A model generated the notes under the pieces. The model did no database searches. It was not told the origin of the DNA and worked only from the letters and a program-made list of their open reading frames with translations. A program made the position numbers and the translations under genes. Of a stretch of 64,000 nt of DNA, positions 32,291 through 43,984 are shown in pieces. Within the stretch, counting starts at the first letter, position 1, and every line of letters starts with the position of its first letter. The DNA comes from Mikania micrantha (lineage: Eukaryota > Streptophyta > Magnoliopsida > Asterales > Asteraceae). The DNA lies in the NCBI GenBank assembly GCA_009363875.1, contig CM018682.1:61092031-61156030 (forward strand). Reading direction: 5' to 3'.

Positions 32291-34103
32291 CTAAGTGACC
32301 CGATTAGTGACAATCCGACAATTTCGGTTTAACACTGTTAACCGAGAGCTAACAGAAATTATACGAAATCAAATACTATCAAACTAGGATAGTTGAAATG
32401 AATGAAAACAAAGTTACAATTATATATATTACAAAGATAATGAGTAAATTGCATAAAATGTTAAATCTTGACATTTAAAGTCAAAATTCAAGTTTAAAAC
32501 AAAATGAAAAACCGAAATTTGTATTAAGACATAAAAATTTATCAAATTAATCTCTCATGAAAGACATGTTAATGATAATTAACGGCTAATAATAATTATT
32601 AGGCCATAAATCCGTCAATTAAAACAATTAACTACCAATTAGGATGAAACCGTCATTAGGATATTTATACATCGCACAATTCGATCAAAATTCAGCAAAT
32701 TGATCACACAAACACTTCAATCGGCACTTTTAGAAGCTGAAACATATATCAATTCGAATCAAGAGGTAGTGGGAAGAAGAAGTCGAGCAAGGGTTGGCCG
32801 AAACTCAAGCCTTAATTCGATTTGGATCTATTCGGAGTCAAACAGGTAAAAAAATTATACATATACACTCTAAAATGGCCGAATAAGACAATCCCCATGT
32901 TAATTCGTGGTTCTAATATCGAATTTCAAGATCTCGATTATTAGGGTTCATCTTAAAAACGGTTTTGGGGGTTTCAATTTAAATGGGTTCAAAAACAAAA
33001 TCAAATGATATCATTAATTTCAGAACATGCCGAATAATAAAACCCATAGACCAATTTCATGAAATTATAATGAATCGTGGGATTTCAAGTTCTAGGGTTC
33101 TTGAGTCAAAAAGAATTGGGGGTTTCGAATCATATGGATTTGTTATTCTAATTAATCATTACAGAAAGATTCGTGGTTGTCATTTTAATGAAAACCTTTT
33201 GCTAATTCTATCAAACAAATTCGAATTGTGTTATTTTGATTTCCTATGATTTTCGGTTAAACCCATTTGGGGGTTTCTGAATTAAACGATCGCGAGATTC
33301 AAATTTCTTATACAGAAAGTTTCGAAACATATGATTTAATAAAAACCCTATGGTTTTTCGGAATAACAATGACGAATGTGGAGGATTTGGATCAAGGGAA
33401 TAGGTTTATGGTTCGAATTCGATTTGGATTATAAAACCCCATGATTTTGCTGAAATAACGAAATTAAACATACAATAAAACTCATTTGGATATCTGGAAT
33501 CAAAGCCCTATCGAATTGGGATCGGTTGGGTTCGAATTGGGGCCCAATCGGGTGTAATTTGGACCGGATATGGATCAAAGGGAAACCGATCAAATTGTGG
33601 TTAAATTTAATTAAGAACCATTCTGTTTGAAAAATCTGAAGTAGATCAAATGGTTTGGGCTTACGTATGTGATCCAGGAGGTCGCGGGTTGGAATCCGGC
33701 CCAACCGGTTTTTGTAATTAAAAACCAATTTTTGGGTTTTCAATCCGTAACTTATTCGTTCTAACTCCGAATTGATCCGTTCAAGTTGCGTTGGAACCGG
33801 AATTCAATTACGAACGTATTAGAATAATAAAATCTATGTTTTGACATGAAACATTAAATCGCGTATAAATACGCGTGTTTAACGAAGTCGTATATAATCG
33901 AAAGATTTAAACAAACAAACTTGACACCATGCATATGTTTGTATGTGCATTTCTAGAACTCTAACATACGAGTGTTGACACGTATGTGATTTCAAACACA
34001 AAACGACATCCCGAATAACACTAAGTTAGTGCTTAAACACAGATTCTTCGTAGAGGATTGTCTACGCGAATTCCCGTGTGTTGATCATTCTGCAAATAAT
34101 CAA

Positions 34104-34150
34104 AGGTGCGTACACGGCCCCTTTCTTATTTTAACTGTTTTGGGGGAGAA
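34104..34150 (+). promoter_or_regulatory. Conserved donor-like box in D LTR
   Basis: AAAGGTGCGTACACGGCCCC, a T-rich tract, AACTGTTTTGGGGGAGAAAT. It matches the boxes of A, B, E and F, with GTGCGT in place of GTGAGT. Confidence 0.45.
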
Positions 34151-34566
34151 ATCATGCGCAAAAAAAAAAACGCTTTTAGATACATATCATTTGCATGAGT
34201 TAGCTGTTTACATTAAGTGCAAACATAGCATTACAAAGCCTTCTCTTTCGAACCGTTTAATTTGCCGGAGCGCAAAGCGTGGTAGTTGAAGATAGATCTA
34301 TTGGGTTTGACAAACCTCACTTGGTAGATGGGATCTACGCAGGTGTTTGACTGACCAAACACACACATTGCTATTGTTCGTGCTAGACAATAGTGTTAAG
34401 GCAAAAACATGCTATAGCATGGCAACTCGTCAGCTTCGGTGTCGACCACTTGTGTAAATAGTTTATATGACTAGCTATCATGACTGTGCATGTGTGATTA
34501 TGTTATCTACAAACTTGATATTCAAACTGCTGTTTTGAACATTGTGAATACTTAAACCTGTGTATG

Positions 34567-34650
34567 CACCAACCATTGTGTTGACTTGATTTAAGACACA
34601 AGCAAGGACAAGCAGGGACTAGGATGTTGAGTCTCATGCATGCATTTCAG
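34567..34650 (+). promoter_or_regulatory. CACCA hairpin and acceptor-like box in D LTR
   Basis: CACCAAC, loop CATTGT, GTTGAC form a 4-bp stem (34570-34583). A TTTCAG occurs at 34645-34650, farther away than in the other families. Confidence 0.4.
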
Positions 34651-34905
34651 TTCGAGTGTTTTAGTTTTGTTCAATTAAGATATGGAATGTTTGTGAAATT
34701 GTACTTTACATTTTCAAACCGTTACGTATTGTTATTGGTTTTAAAACGCTTCCGCAAACATTGAAACTTTGATACTACAGTTTTAGATCAACATATGTTT
34801 TGAAATTCATATAGAGGTCTTCGTTATGTCTAATGATCTGAGATCCTGGTTTGTCACGTTCCCAAACGGTATAATTCCGTTAGTTGAAAATTTGGGGGTG
34901 TGACA

Positions 34906-34960
34906 GATTGGTATCAGAGACATTGGTTATAGCGAACTAGGTTTGCATTTGTAGACTTAG
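34906..34960 (+). other. Element D primer-binding site and downstream hairpin
   Basis: TGGTATCAGAGA at 34909-34920. CTAGGT (34937) pairs with ACTTAG (34955-34960) with one wobble. The neighbouring text is homologous to the leader of A. Confidence 0.75.
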
Positions 34961-35037
34961 ACTATAACTGTAAGACATTAGACACTTGCTTACACGATAG
35001 TTTGTATAGCACTTACATATGGCATTTTGTAACAGAC

Positions 35038-35742
35038 ATGGCATCATTATCTACACCTACTCACACTGAGGAACAAGTAGTAGCATTGTCAGACATCATG
35101 ACAAGAAGGATCGAACCAGTGGATGATACGATCCACTATGGGGAGGAAACACATGTTCAACAAAGGGGGAACAACCAATATTGGCAATGGTTTCCTGACC
35201 TCATACGCAGTTGGGTGCGGGAAGAACGAGTGCCACCACCACCAACTGCCAACACTGTTAATAGCCTTTGGACGTTACCTGCTTTTGGATATCCACTAGA
35301 ACATGCATTTGCTTCTTTTGTTGCACGTATGGAGCGTGAAATCCGCAACATGCGGGAAGTAGCAGGGATGATCACAGAATTACTTGAAAATAACAACTGG
35401 CTGACACAAATGTGGGATAACCTCACTGAGGAGTTGGTTAGGACTAATGAGGAACAGGAAAACTTGGTGGAAACGATCTGGATGATGCGAGGGACGATCC
35501 TCGAACTCACTGCACGACTAGAAACTACTGAGTTACGTGTAGCTGTAGCCGAGGCAAGGGCTGAGGAAGCCAATGCACGGGCTGGTGCAGCGGCGATTGA
35601 AGCCAATATAGGGAGAGATTTGGCTGGGGAGGCCATGACCCTCATCACTGGGCATATGCGTTACCAGCATGGTACAGTGACTGGTCCAGCAGAACTGGAA
35701 GATTCATCATCAACCGTTGATCAACCAAACGATGGAATCTAG
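35038..35742 (+). CDS. Element D leader ORF upstream of gag (coiled-coil protein, unknown function)
   Basis: 234 codons, starting MASLSTPTHTEEQVVALSDI. An upstream in-frame ATG at 35002 would add 12 residues. The middle has hydrophobic/aromatic text (WQWFPDLIRSWVREERVPPP). From about residue 95 to 210 it is a long Glu/Ala/Arg-rich heptad-like helix (LTARLETTELRVAVAEARAE...), predicted coiled coil. No zinc knuckle, signal peptide or membrane segment. It lies between the primer-binding site and gag, where gypsy elements normally have only leader, and it is fully open although pol in the same element is wrecked. I do not recognise a family. It could be an element-encoded accessory protein or a captured gene fragment. 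Confidence 0.6.
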   Translation: MASLSTPTHTEEQVVALSDIMTRRIEPVDDTIHYGEETHVQQRGNNQYWQWFPDLIRSWVREERVPPPPTANTVNSLWTLPAFGYPLEHAFASFVARMEREIRNMREVAGMITELLENNNWLTQMWDNLTEELVRTNEEQENLVETIWMMRGTILELTARLETTELRVAVAEARAEEANARAGAAAIEANIGRDLAGEAMTLITGHMRYQHGTVTGPAELEDSSSTVDQPNDGI

Positions 35743-35980
35743 TTATTTCATTTACTTTCTAATTAACAAACTTATATGAGTGGGTTGTACTCATAAAAGT
35801 AGATTTCGTGTTTAGTTGTTTTGCATCGCTTTGACAAACAATTGTAAGCACTAGTTTATCATAAATGATTAAGAATTGTTACCTTAATGGTTATGGTAGT
35901 GTGTTACATTTACTTTGTGCATGAGTGATGATTATGCGATGGGTGTAGTCTCACTATGTATATTTGTAAATAGGAAGATC

Positions 35981-37039
35981 ATGGTTGGAGGAAACATTAA
36001 CATGACCGCAACGGAAGTTGAGGCACTTATTAACACTCGAATTACCGAGATAATCGCAAACTATACGCAAACATACCAAACAGGACCACATGATCCAACA
36101 GGGGGACTGGTAAACCCACAAATGTGCATGTTCAAGACATTCTTGAACTGTAAACCATGTAATTTCAAAGGATCGGAAGGAGCCATTGGACTTCTTCGAT
36201 GGATTGAACAGACAGAATCGGTATTTGAGACGTGCAATTGTCCGGAAGAAAACAAGGTCAGATACGCTATTGGTACTTTGGAGGGTTCAGCCTTGACATG
36301 GTGGAACTCTATAGTACAGACACTCGGTTTGAATACAGCCAATGCACTTACTTGGAACGGATTCAAAATCCTGTTGCAGGAGGAGTATTGTTCCCGTAAT
36401 GAAATGCAAAAACTTGAGGATGAATACGGGCAACTCAAGATGAAAGGTTCTAATATTGAGGAATACACTACTCGATTCCAGCAATTAGCAAGACTCTTAC
36501 CGCACAGGGCAACCCCATCTAGCAAGTGGATCAAGAAATACATTGGAGGGCTGGTATCTCAGGTTCGAAAATTGATCATATCTGCAAATCCTACTACCAT
36601 ACAGCAAGCTGTTCGACTGGCACACCAACTGACTGATCAAGTGATGCAAGGGGGAACATTACCCAAACGAACAGTAACAGCTAAGGCGGGAGACCACAAA
36701 AGAAAATGGGATAGCATTGATTCCAAGAATTTCACTCAGCAGTCATTTCAGCAGAATCGCAAGCAGGAATCCAACAAGACTCATCACAATCCAAACAATA
36801 ACCAACAGTCATCGGGAGGGTATAATGGTAAATACCCAAAGTGCAACAAATGTGGATTCCATCACTTTGGGAAACAATGTGACAAGTACCGATGTCAGCG
36901 ATGCAGAAAGATAGGTCATGTAGCAAAAGACTGTCGAGGGGAACTTCAGGCAAGCTCACTCAACCGGAACAACACACAGAAAGGATGTTTTGAGTGTGGC
37001 TTATCAGGACATTTCAAGAAGGAGTGCCCACAACTCTAG
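35981..37039 (+). CDS. Element D gag
   Basis: Starts MVGGNINMTATEVEALINTR; an in-frame ATG at 35915 exists but the text between looks like leader. The Retrotrans_gag core holds LRWIEQTESVFETCNC, LTWWNSIVQTLG, WNGFKILLQEEYCSRNEM and YTTRFQQLARLLPH. A Gln/Asn-rich linker follows, then three cysteine motifs: CNKCGFHHFGKQC, CQRCRKIGHVAKDC and CFECGLSGHFKKEC. It ends with a TAG (37037-37039) just after the last knuckle, in the same frame as the pol segment that follows. That could be a read-through arrangement or a nonsense mutation; the clustered damage downstream makes mutation likelier. Confidence 0.85.
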   Translation: MVGGNINMTATEVEALINTRITEIIANYTQTYQTGPHDPTGGLVNPQMCMFKTFLNCKPCNFKGSEGAIGLLRWIEQTESVFETCNCPEENKVRYAIGTLEGSALTWWNSIVQTLGLNTANALTWNGFKILLQEEYCSRNEMQKLEDEYGQLKMKGSNIEEYTTRFQQLARLLPHRATPSSKWIKKYIGGLVSQVRKLIISANPTTIQQAVRLAHQLTDQVMQGGTLPKRTVTAKAGDHKRKWDSIDSKNFTQQSFQQNRKQESNKTHHNPNNNQQSSGGYNGKYPKCNKCGFHHFGKQCDKYRCQRCRKIGHVAKDCRGELQASSLNRNNTQKGCFECGLSGHFKKECPQL

Positions 37040-40000
37040 AAAAGAAGGGCTAATGCCATAACTACAAAAGGGAACAGCAACAACAACATAAATGTTGCTA
37101 GAACAGGGCTTTTGTGATTGGAGGACGTCAGGCACGGGAAGATCCCCAACGTCGTTACGGGTAAGTTTCTCTTGAATTATCACTCTGCCTCTATGCTATT
37201 AGACACCGGTGCAGATCGGGATTTTGTATCTAGCAAATCTTGTGAATTGCTAAGTATTAGTCCCACTGTTTTAGAAAATCCATGCACTATAGAACTGGCT
37301 GATGACAAGTTAGTTGTTGTAAACCATCTTCTTAAAGGGTGTGTTCCTGACTTGATAGGTCAAACACATGACATTGACTTTATGGCTACCTCTTTAGGCA
37401 GTTTTGATGTAGGCATTGGCATGGACTGGTTGTCCAAACACCAGGCTAAAATAGTATGCCATCAAAAGATAGTTCGAATACCTCTTTCGCATGGAGAGAC
37501 ACGGTATGTACAAGGCGAGAAGAGCAGTACGCCACTGCGTCTCATATCTTGTATGAAAGCACACAAATGTCTGCGGAAAGGTCATACGGTAGTTATAGCA
37601 CTTATAACTGAAAAGCCGGTAGCTGAGAAGAAGATTGAAGATGTACCAGTAGTTTGTGAATTTCCGGAGGTATTTCCAGAAGACTTGCCGGGATTACCGC
37701 CTATCAGACAGGTGGAATTTCGAATCGACCTTACACCAGACGCAACACCGATAGCTAGGATGCCTTATCGACTTGCACCGTCAGAGATGCAAGAGTTATC
37801 CACACAATTGCAAGAGTTGTTGGATAAGGGTTTCATACGACCTAGTTTTTCACCGTGGGGAGCTCCAGTATTGTTTGTAAAGAAGAAGGACGGAACTTTC
37901 CGTGTGTGTATCGATTACCGAGAATTGAACAAGGTTACTATCAAGAACCGGTATCTGTTACCCAGGATTGACGATCTGTTCGATCAGTTGCAAGGTTCGA
38001 GTTACTACTCGAAGATTGATCTCAGGTCTGGTTATCATCAACTTAGAGTCCAGGAGGAGGATATTCCAAAGACAGCATTGAGGACACGCTATGGCCATTA
38101 TGAGTTCTTGGTCATGCCATTTAGGTTGACAAACGCTCCAGCTGTATTCATGGATCTCATGAATCGTGTTTGTAAACCTTATCTTGATAAGTTTGTCATT
38201 GTTTTCATTGATGACATTCTCATCTATTCACAGTCTGAGGAGGAACACGCTGAACATTTTCGATTACTGCTAGAGCTATTGAAACAAGAACAATTGTACG
38301 CTAAGTTCTCGAAATGTGATTTCTGGATGCGAGAAGTACAATTTCTGGGTCATATAGTCAACGAAAAGGGCATACATGTTGATCCAGCGAAGATTGAAGC
38401 GATTAAGAATTGGGAAGCACCAAAGACCCTACCGAGGTACGACAGTTCCTTGGTTTGGCGGGTTATTATCGACGATTCATTGAAGGTTTCTCAAAGATCG
38501 CTCAACCACTTACAGCTCTTACGCATAAGGGAGCGAAGTATAACTGGACGGATAAACAGGAAACTGCGTTCCAGTTATTGAAACAGAAACTCTGCAGTGC
38601 ACCGATTCTGTCCTTACAGAAGGAACAGAAGACTTTGTGATGTATTGTGACACATCTGCACAGGGTTTGGGAGGTGTGTGGATGCAAAGTGATAAAGTGA
38701 TTGCTTATGCCTCAAGACAGCTACGACCACACGAAAAGAATTACACTACTCATGACTTGGAGTTAGGAGCAGTGGTGTTTACTTTGAAGATTTGGAGGCA
38801 TTTTTTGTATGGAACTAAGTGTACTATTTGCACTGATCATAAGAGTTTGCAACATATCTTTGATCAGAAGGAGCTTAATATGAGGCAACGACGATGGGTT
38901 GAGTTGTTGAACGATTATGAGTGTGCGATTAAATATCACCCGGAAAAAGCTAATGTGATAGCTGATGCTTTAAGCAGAAAAGATACTTCAGCAAGACGGG
39001 TACGCGCACTTATGATGACAATCCATACTGACTTACCTGACAAGGTACGCAGTGCTCAGCTCGAGGCCTTGAAAACGGAAAACTTGGTACAGGAATCTCT
39101 ATGAGGGATGGAAACACAGTTGGACGTGAAGTCTGATGAAATTCGTTATTTCATAGATCGACTGTGGATACCTTTGTATGGAGGTTAAGGGAACTCGTGA
39201 TGGATGAGCCACACAAGTCCAGGTATTCAGTCCATCCAGGATCAGACAAGACGTATCATGACTTGAAGGCACTGTATTGGTGGCCTCACATGAAAGCTGA
39301 TATTGCTAAGTACGTTAACAAATGTTTGACTTGTTCGAAAGTCAAAGTTGAATATCAGAATTCATCTGGTTTACTGTAACAACCAGAAATACCAATGTGG
39401 AAATGGGAACAGATTTCGATGGATTTCATTACTAAGTTACCCCGTACACCGAGTGGTTGTGATACGATATGGGTAATTGTCGATCGATTAACGGAATCTG
39501 CACACTTCTTAGCAATCAAGGAAACTGATAGATGGAGAAACTGACTCGCATCTACATCAAAGAAGTGGTAGCACGGCATGGCGTGCCAATCTCTATCATA
39601 TCAGATCGGAATGCCCGATTTGCTTCCAACTTTTGGAAATCTCTTCATAAGTCATTGGGGACTCGCTTGGATATGAGTACCGCCTATCATTCACAGACCG
39701 ACGGTCAAAGTGAACGCACGATTCAAACGCTAGAGGATATGTTACGAGCTTGTGTAATTGACTTTGGTGATAACTGGGAAAACCAGTTACCGTTGGTGGA
39801 ATTCTCTTACAAATCCAGAACAGTATGGCAGCGGTTCGGGAGCGACAGAAGAGCTATGCTGACAAACGTCGTAAACCGTTGGAATTTCAAGTAGGAGACC
39901 GAGTTCTTCTAAAGGTAGCACCTTGGAAAGGTGTGATACGATTCGGCAAACACGGGAAGCTTAGCCCACAATACGTAGGACCTTTTGAGATCCTGAAAAG

Positions 40001-40340
40001 GATTGGTCCGGTTGCGTATCAACTCAAATTACCGGATGAACTCAGTGGGGTTCATGATGTCTTTCGCATATCGAACTTAAAGAAATGTCTTTCTGATAAG
40101 ACTTTGGTAATACCACTTGAAGAAATACAAGTGGACGAACAGTTACGATTCATCGAGGAACCAGTTGAAATCATAGATCGAGAGGTCAAACAGCTCAAAC
40201 AAAGCAAGATTCCGATGGTCAAAGTTCGGTGGAATTCAAGACGTGGTCCTGAATTCACATGGGAAAGGGAAGATCAAATGATGAAGAAGTATCCTCATCT
40301 GTTCAAAACAACAACTGCAAACACTGTGAAGACACGTTAA
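37040..40340 (+). pseudogene. Element D pol (PR-RT-RNase H-INT), multiply broken
   Basis: Recognisable in order: protease DTGAD (37202), RT ([11 protein letters not shown]... FIDD at about 38206), RNase H ([17 protein letters not shown]), HHCC finger ([10 protein letters not shown]...CLTC), integrase core ([25 protein letters not shown]), GPF and the chromodomain-like end WEREDQMMKKYPHLF. Lesions: TGA at 37115, frame changes near 37100-37150, 38430, 38613, 39185 and 39525, TGA at 39102, TAA at 39377, and a deletion at about 39813 removing the region between the integrase core and the GPY/F part. This cannot encode a working polyprotein. It is Tekay-like by its C-terminus and clearly related to B. 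Confidence 0.9.
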
Positions 40341-40365
40341 ATTTCGGGACGAAATTTCCTTCAAC

Positions 40366-40375
40366 AAGGGGATGA
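40366..40375 (+). other. Element D first (internal) polypurine tract
   Basis: AAGGGGATGA after TTTCGGGACGAAATTTCC, followed by TGTGATATTTCAC, which looks like an LTR start. It precedes the true tract by 794 bp. Confidence 0.65.
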
Positions 40376-41159
40376 TGTGATATTTCACACTCTAACTGTA
40401 AGCACAAACAAGCACAAACACCTTATACTATTGATTTAGTATGAACAACTGGGCTGAACACCAGCTTTGCAGAATGCAAACACAAACATTTCATATTAGT
40501 ACATACATGATTGATTTCAAACAATGTACTACATTTCATGGTGGTACAATCATGAGCGATTAAACAATAGTAGTACTACAAATAGAAGGAACCAGAATAA
40601 TTGTGTAAGGTAAATTGACGAGTACAGGGGCCCATGTAATCGTGAATTTACAGGTACACATGAATTTTGGAAGTTTCTATTTTGTTGCCTACATTCAAAC
40701 ATTTGCTATGTGTAAGATTACATAGTATAGTATACAAACACTTTGTTCAATTGGTTTTGTTACAAACATTTGTGCTACATTACAACTTATACATTTTATG
40801 TGCTACATTTCATATGTTACATGTTATGGTAGTACATGCATGATTAGTTACACACATTTTGCTATGTGCGGGGTTGCATAGTACAAACAGTTATTGACAC
40901 TCACTATGTGTGAGGTTACACAACACAGTATGATCAAAAACAAACAGTCACAGTTAGGTGAACTAACTAGTGTACACGCAAACAGTCACATTGAACGATC
41001 ACATTTGAGTTGTGATGTTGCAAGCATTAGACTTTGTGTGTGAGTACACACAAGCACACAGAATGATCAAATCACACTAACACGTACGATTTAAACTCGT
41101 AAGTAGTTTCCTAACTACTCCTAACATTTACTAATTTTCGGGACGAAAATTCCTTCAAC
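40376..41159 (+). other. Element D segment between two polypurine tracts
   Basis: A 0.78-kb non-coding block that starts like an LTR and ends with a second copy of the internal-domain end (TTTCGGGACGAAAATTCC). It contains the block shared with element A (40586-40690) and many ACATT/CACA-rich words. Probably a relic LTR piece of a related family. Confidence 0.55.
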
Positions 41160-41169
41160 AAGGGGATGA
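41160..41169 (+). other. Element D 3' polypurine tract
   Basis: AAGGGGATGA immediately before TGTGACAATC of the 3' LTR. Confidence 0.8.
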
Positions 41170-43979
41170 TGTGACAATCTGACTTTTTGAATTAACCTCG
41201 TAGGCTCAGTTGTATTTTAAGGGGCCCAATTGAATAGAAGTAGGCCCAATAAGGCCAATGTAGGCCAAGTAGGCCCAATAAGGCTAAGGTAGGCCCAATG
41301 AGCCCAAGGTAGGCCCAATTGTATTTATGAGGCCCAATTGGATTAATCTAGCCCAACAATATTCTAAGTGACCCGATTAGTGACAATCCGACAATTTCGG
41401 TTTAACACTGTTAACCGAGAGCTAACAGAAATTATACGAAATCAAATACTATCAAACTAGGATAGTTGAAATGAATGAAAACAAAGTTACAATTATATAT
41501 ATTACAAAGATAATGAGTAAATTGCATAAAATGTTAAATCTTGACATTTAAAGTCAAAATTCAAGTTTAAAACAAAATGAAAAACCGAAATTTGTATTAA
41601 GACATAAAAATTTATCAAATTAATCTCTCATGAAAGACATGTTAATGATAATTAACGGCTAATAACAATTATTAGGCCATAAATCCGTCAATTAAAACAA
41701 TTAACTACCAATTAGGATGAAACCGTCATTAGGATATTTATACATCGCACAATTCGATCAAAATTCAGCAAATTGATCACACAAACACTTCAATCGGCAC
41801 TTTTAGAAGCTGAAACATATATCAATTCGAATCAAGTGGTAGTGGGAAGAAGAAGTCGAGAAAGGGTTGGCCGAAACTCAAGCCTTAATTCGATTTGGAT
41901 CTATTCGGAGTCAAACAGGTAAAAAAATTATACATATACACTCTAAAATGGCCGAATAAGACAATCCCCATGTTAATTCGTGGTTCTAATATCGAATTTC
42001 AAGATCTCGATTATTAGGGTTCATCTTAAAAACGGTTTTGGGGGTTTCAATTTAAATGGGTTCAAAAACAAAATCAAATGATATCATTAATTTCAGAACA
42101 TGCCGAATAATAAAACCCATAGACCAATTTCATGAAATTATAATGAATCGTGGGATTTCAAGTTCTAGGGTTCTTGAGTCAAAAAGAATTGGGGGTTTCG
42201 AATCATATGGATTTGTTATTCTAATTAATCATTACAAAAAGATTCGTGGTTGTCATTTTAATGAAAACCTTTTGCTAATTCTATCAAACAAATTCGAATT
42301 GTGTTATTTTGATTTCCTATGATTTTCGGTTAAACCCATTTGGGGGTTTCTGAATTAAACGATCGCGAGATTCAAATTTCTTATACAGAAAGTTTCGAAA
42401 CATATGATTTAATAAAAACCCTATGGTTTTTCGGAATAACAATGACGAATGTGGAGGATTTGGATCAAGGGAATAGGTTTATGGTTCGAATTCGATTTGG
42501 ATTATAAAACCCCATGATTTTGCTGAAATAACGAAATTAAACATACAATAAAACTCATTTGGATATCTGGAATCAAAGCCCTATCGAATTGGGATCGGTT
42601 GGGTTCGAATTGGGGCCCAATCGGGTGTAATTTGGACCGGATATGGATCAAAGGGAAACCGATCAAATTGTGGTTAAATTTAATTAAGAACCATTCTGTT
42701 TGAAAAATCTGAAGTAGATCAAATGGTTTGGGCTTACGTATGTGATCCAGGAGGTCGTGGGTTGGAATCCGGCCCAACCGGTTTTTGTAATTAAAAACCA
42801 ATTTTTGGGTTTTTAATCCGTAACTTATTCGTTCTAACTCCGAATTGATCCGCTCAAGTTGCGTTGGAACCGGAATTCAATTACGAACGTATTAGAATAA
42901 TAAAATCTATGTTTTGACATGAAACATTAAATCGCGTATAAATACGCGTGTTTAACGAAGTCGTATATAATCGAAAGATTTAAACAAACAAACTTGACAC
43001 CATGCATATGTTTGTATGTGCATTTCTAGAACTCTAACATACGAGTGTTGACACGTATGTGATTTCAAACACAAAACGACATCCCGAATAACACTAAGTT
43101 AGTGCTTAAACACAGATTCTTCGTAGAGGATTGTCTACGCGAATTCCCGTGTGTTGATCATTCTGCAAATAATCAAAGGTGCGTACACGGCCCCTTTCTT
43201 ATTTTAACTATTTTGGGGGAGAAATCATGCGCAAAAAAAAAAAACGCTTTTAGATACATATCATTTGCATGAGTTAGCTGTTTACATTAAGTGCAAACAT
43301 AGCATTACAAAGCCTTCTCTTTCGAACCGTTTAATTTGCCGAAGCGCAAAGCGTGGTAGTTGAAGATAGATCTATTGGGTTTGACAAACCTCACTTGGTA
43401 GATGGGATCTACGCAGGTGTTTGACTGACCAAACACACACATTGCTATTGTTCGTGCTAGACAATAGTGTTAAGGCAAAAACATGCTATAGCATGGCAAC
43501 TCGTCAGCTTCGGTGTCGACCACTTGTGTAAATAGTTTATATGACTAGCTATCATGACTGTGCATGTGTGATTATGTTATCTACAAACTTGATATTCAAA
43601 CTGCTGTTTTGAACATTGTGAATACTTAAACCTGTGTATGCACCAACCATTGTGTTGACTTGATTTAAGACACAAGCAAGGACAAGCAGGGACTAGGATG
43701 TTGAGTCTCATGCATGCATTTCAGTTCGAGTGTTTTAGTTTTGTTCAATTAAGATATGGAATGTTTGTGAAATTGTACTTTACATTTTCAAACCGTTACG
43801 TATTGTTATTGGTTTTAAAACGCTTCCGCAAACATTGAAACTTTGATACTACAGTTTTAGATCAACATATGTTTTGAAATTCATATAGAGGTCTTCGTTA
43901 TGTCTAATGATCTGAGATCCTGGTTTGTCACGTTCCCAAACGGTATAATTCCGTTAGTTGAAAATTTGGGGGTGTGACA
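41170..43979 (+). repeat. Element D 3' LTR
   Basis: 2810 bp; ends GGGGGTGTGACA before the AGCGG duplication. Confidence 0.95.
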
Positions 43980-43984
43980 AGCGG

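Larger units (their letters stand above)
32097..34905 (+). repeat. Element D 5' LTR
   Basis: 2809 bp. The first 200 bp hold six GGCCCAA motifs plus variants. A donor-like box is at 34104-34150 and the CACCA hairpin at 34567-34585. A frame of 88 codons (32983) inside it has no recognisable product. Confidence 0.95.
32092..43984 (+). mobile_element. Element D with target duplication AGCGG: Ty3/gypsy, recent insertion
   Basis: LTRs at 32097-34905 and 41170-43979 (2809 and 2810 bp; both TGTGACAATC...GGTGTGACA) flank an interior with a leader ORF, gag and a heavily damaged pol. AGCGG occurs at 32092-32096 and 43980-43984 and interrupts the C pol frame cleanly. I counted about nine substitutions and one A-run indel between the LTRs, so insertion is recent relative to the decay of pol. 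Confidence 0.95.

Noticed and set aside
32983..33249. 88-codon frame in D LTR (repeated at 42056)
   Set aside because: Lies in LTR non-coding sequence; the duplicate exists only because LTRs are paired. No recognisable domain.
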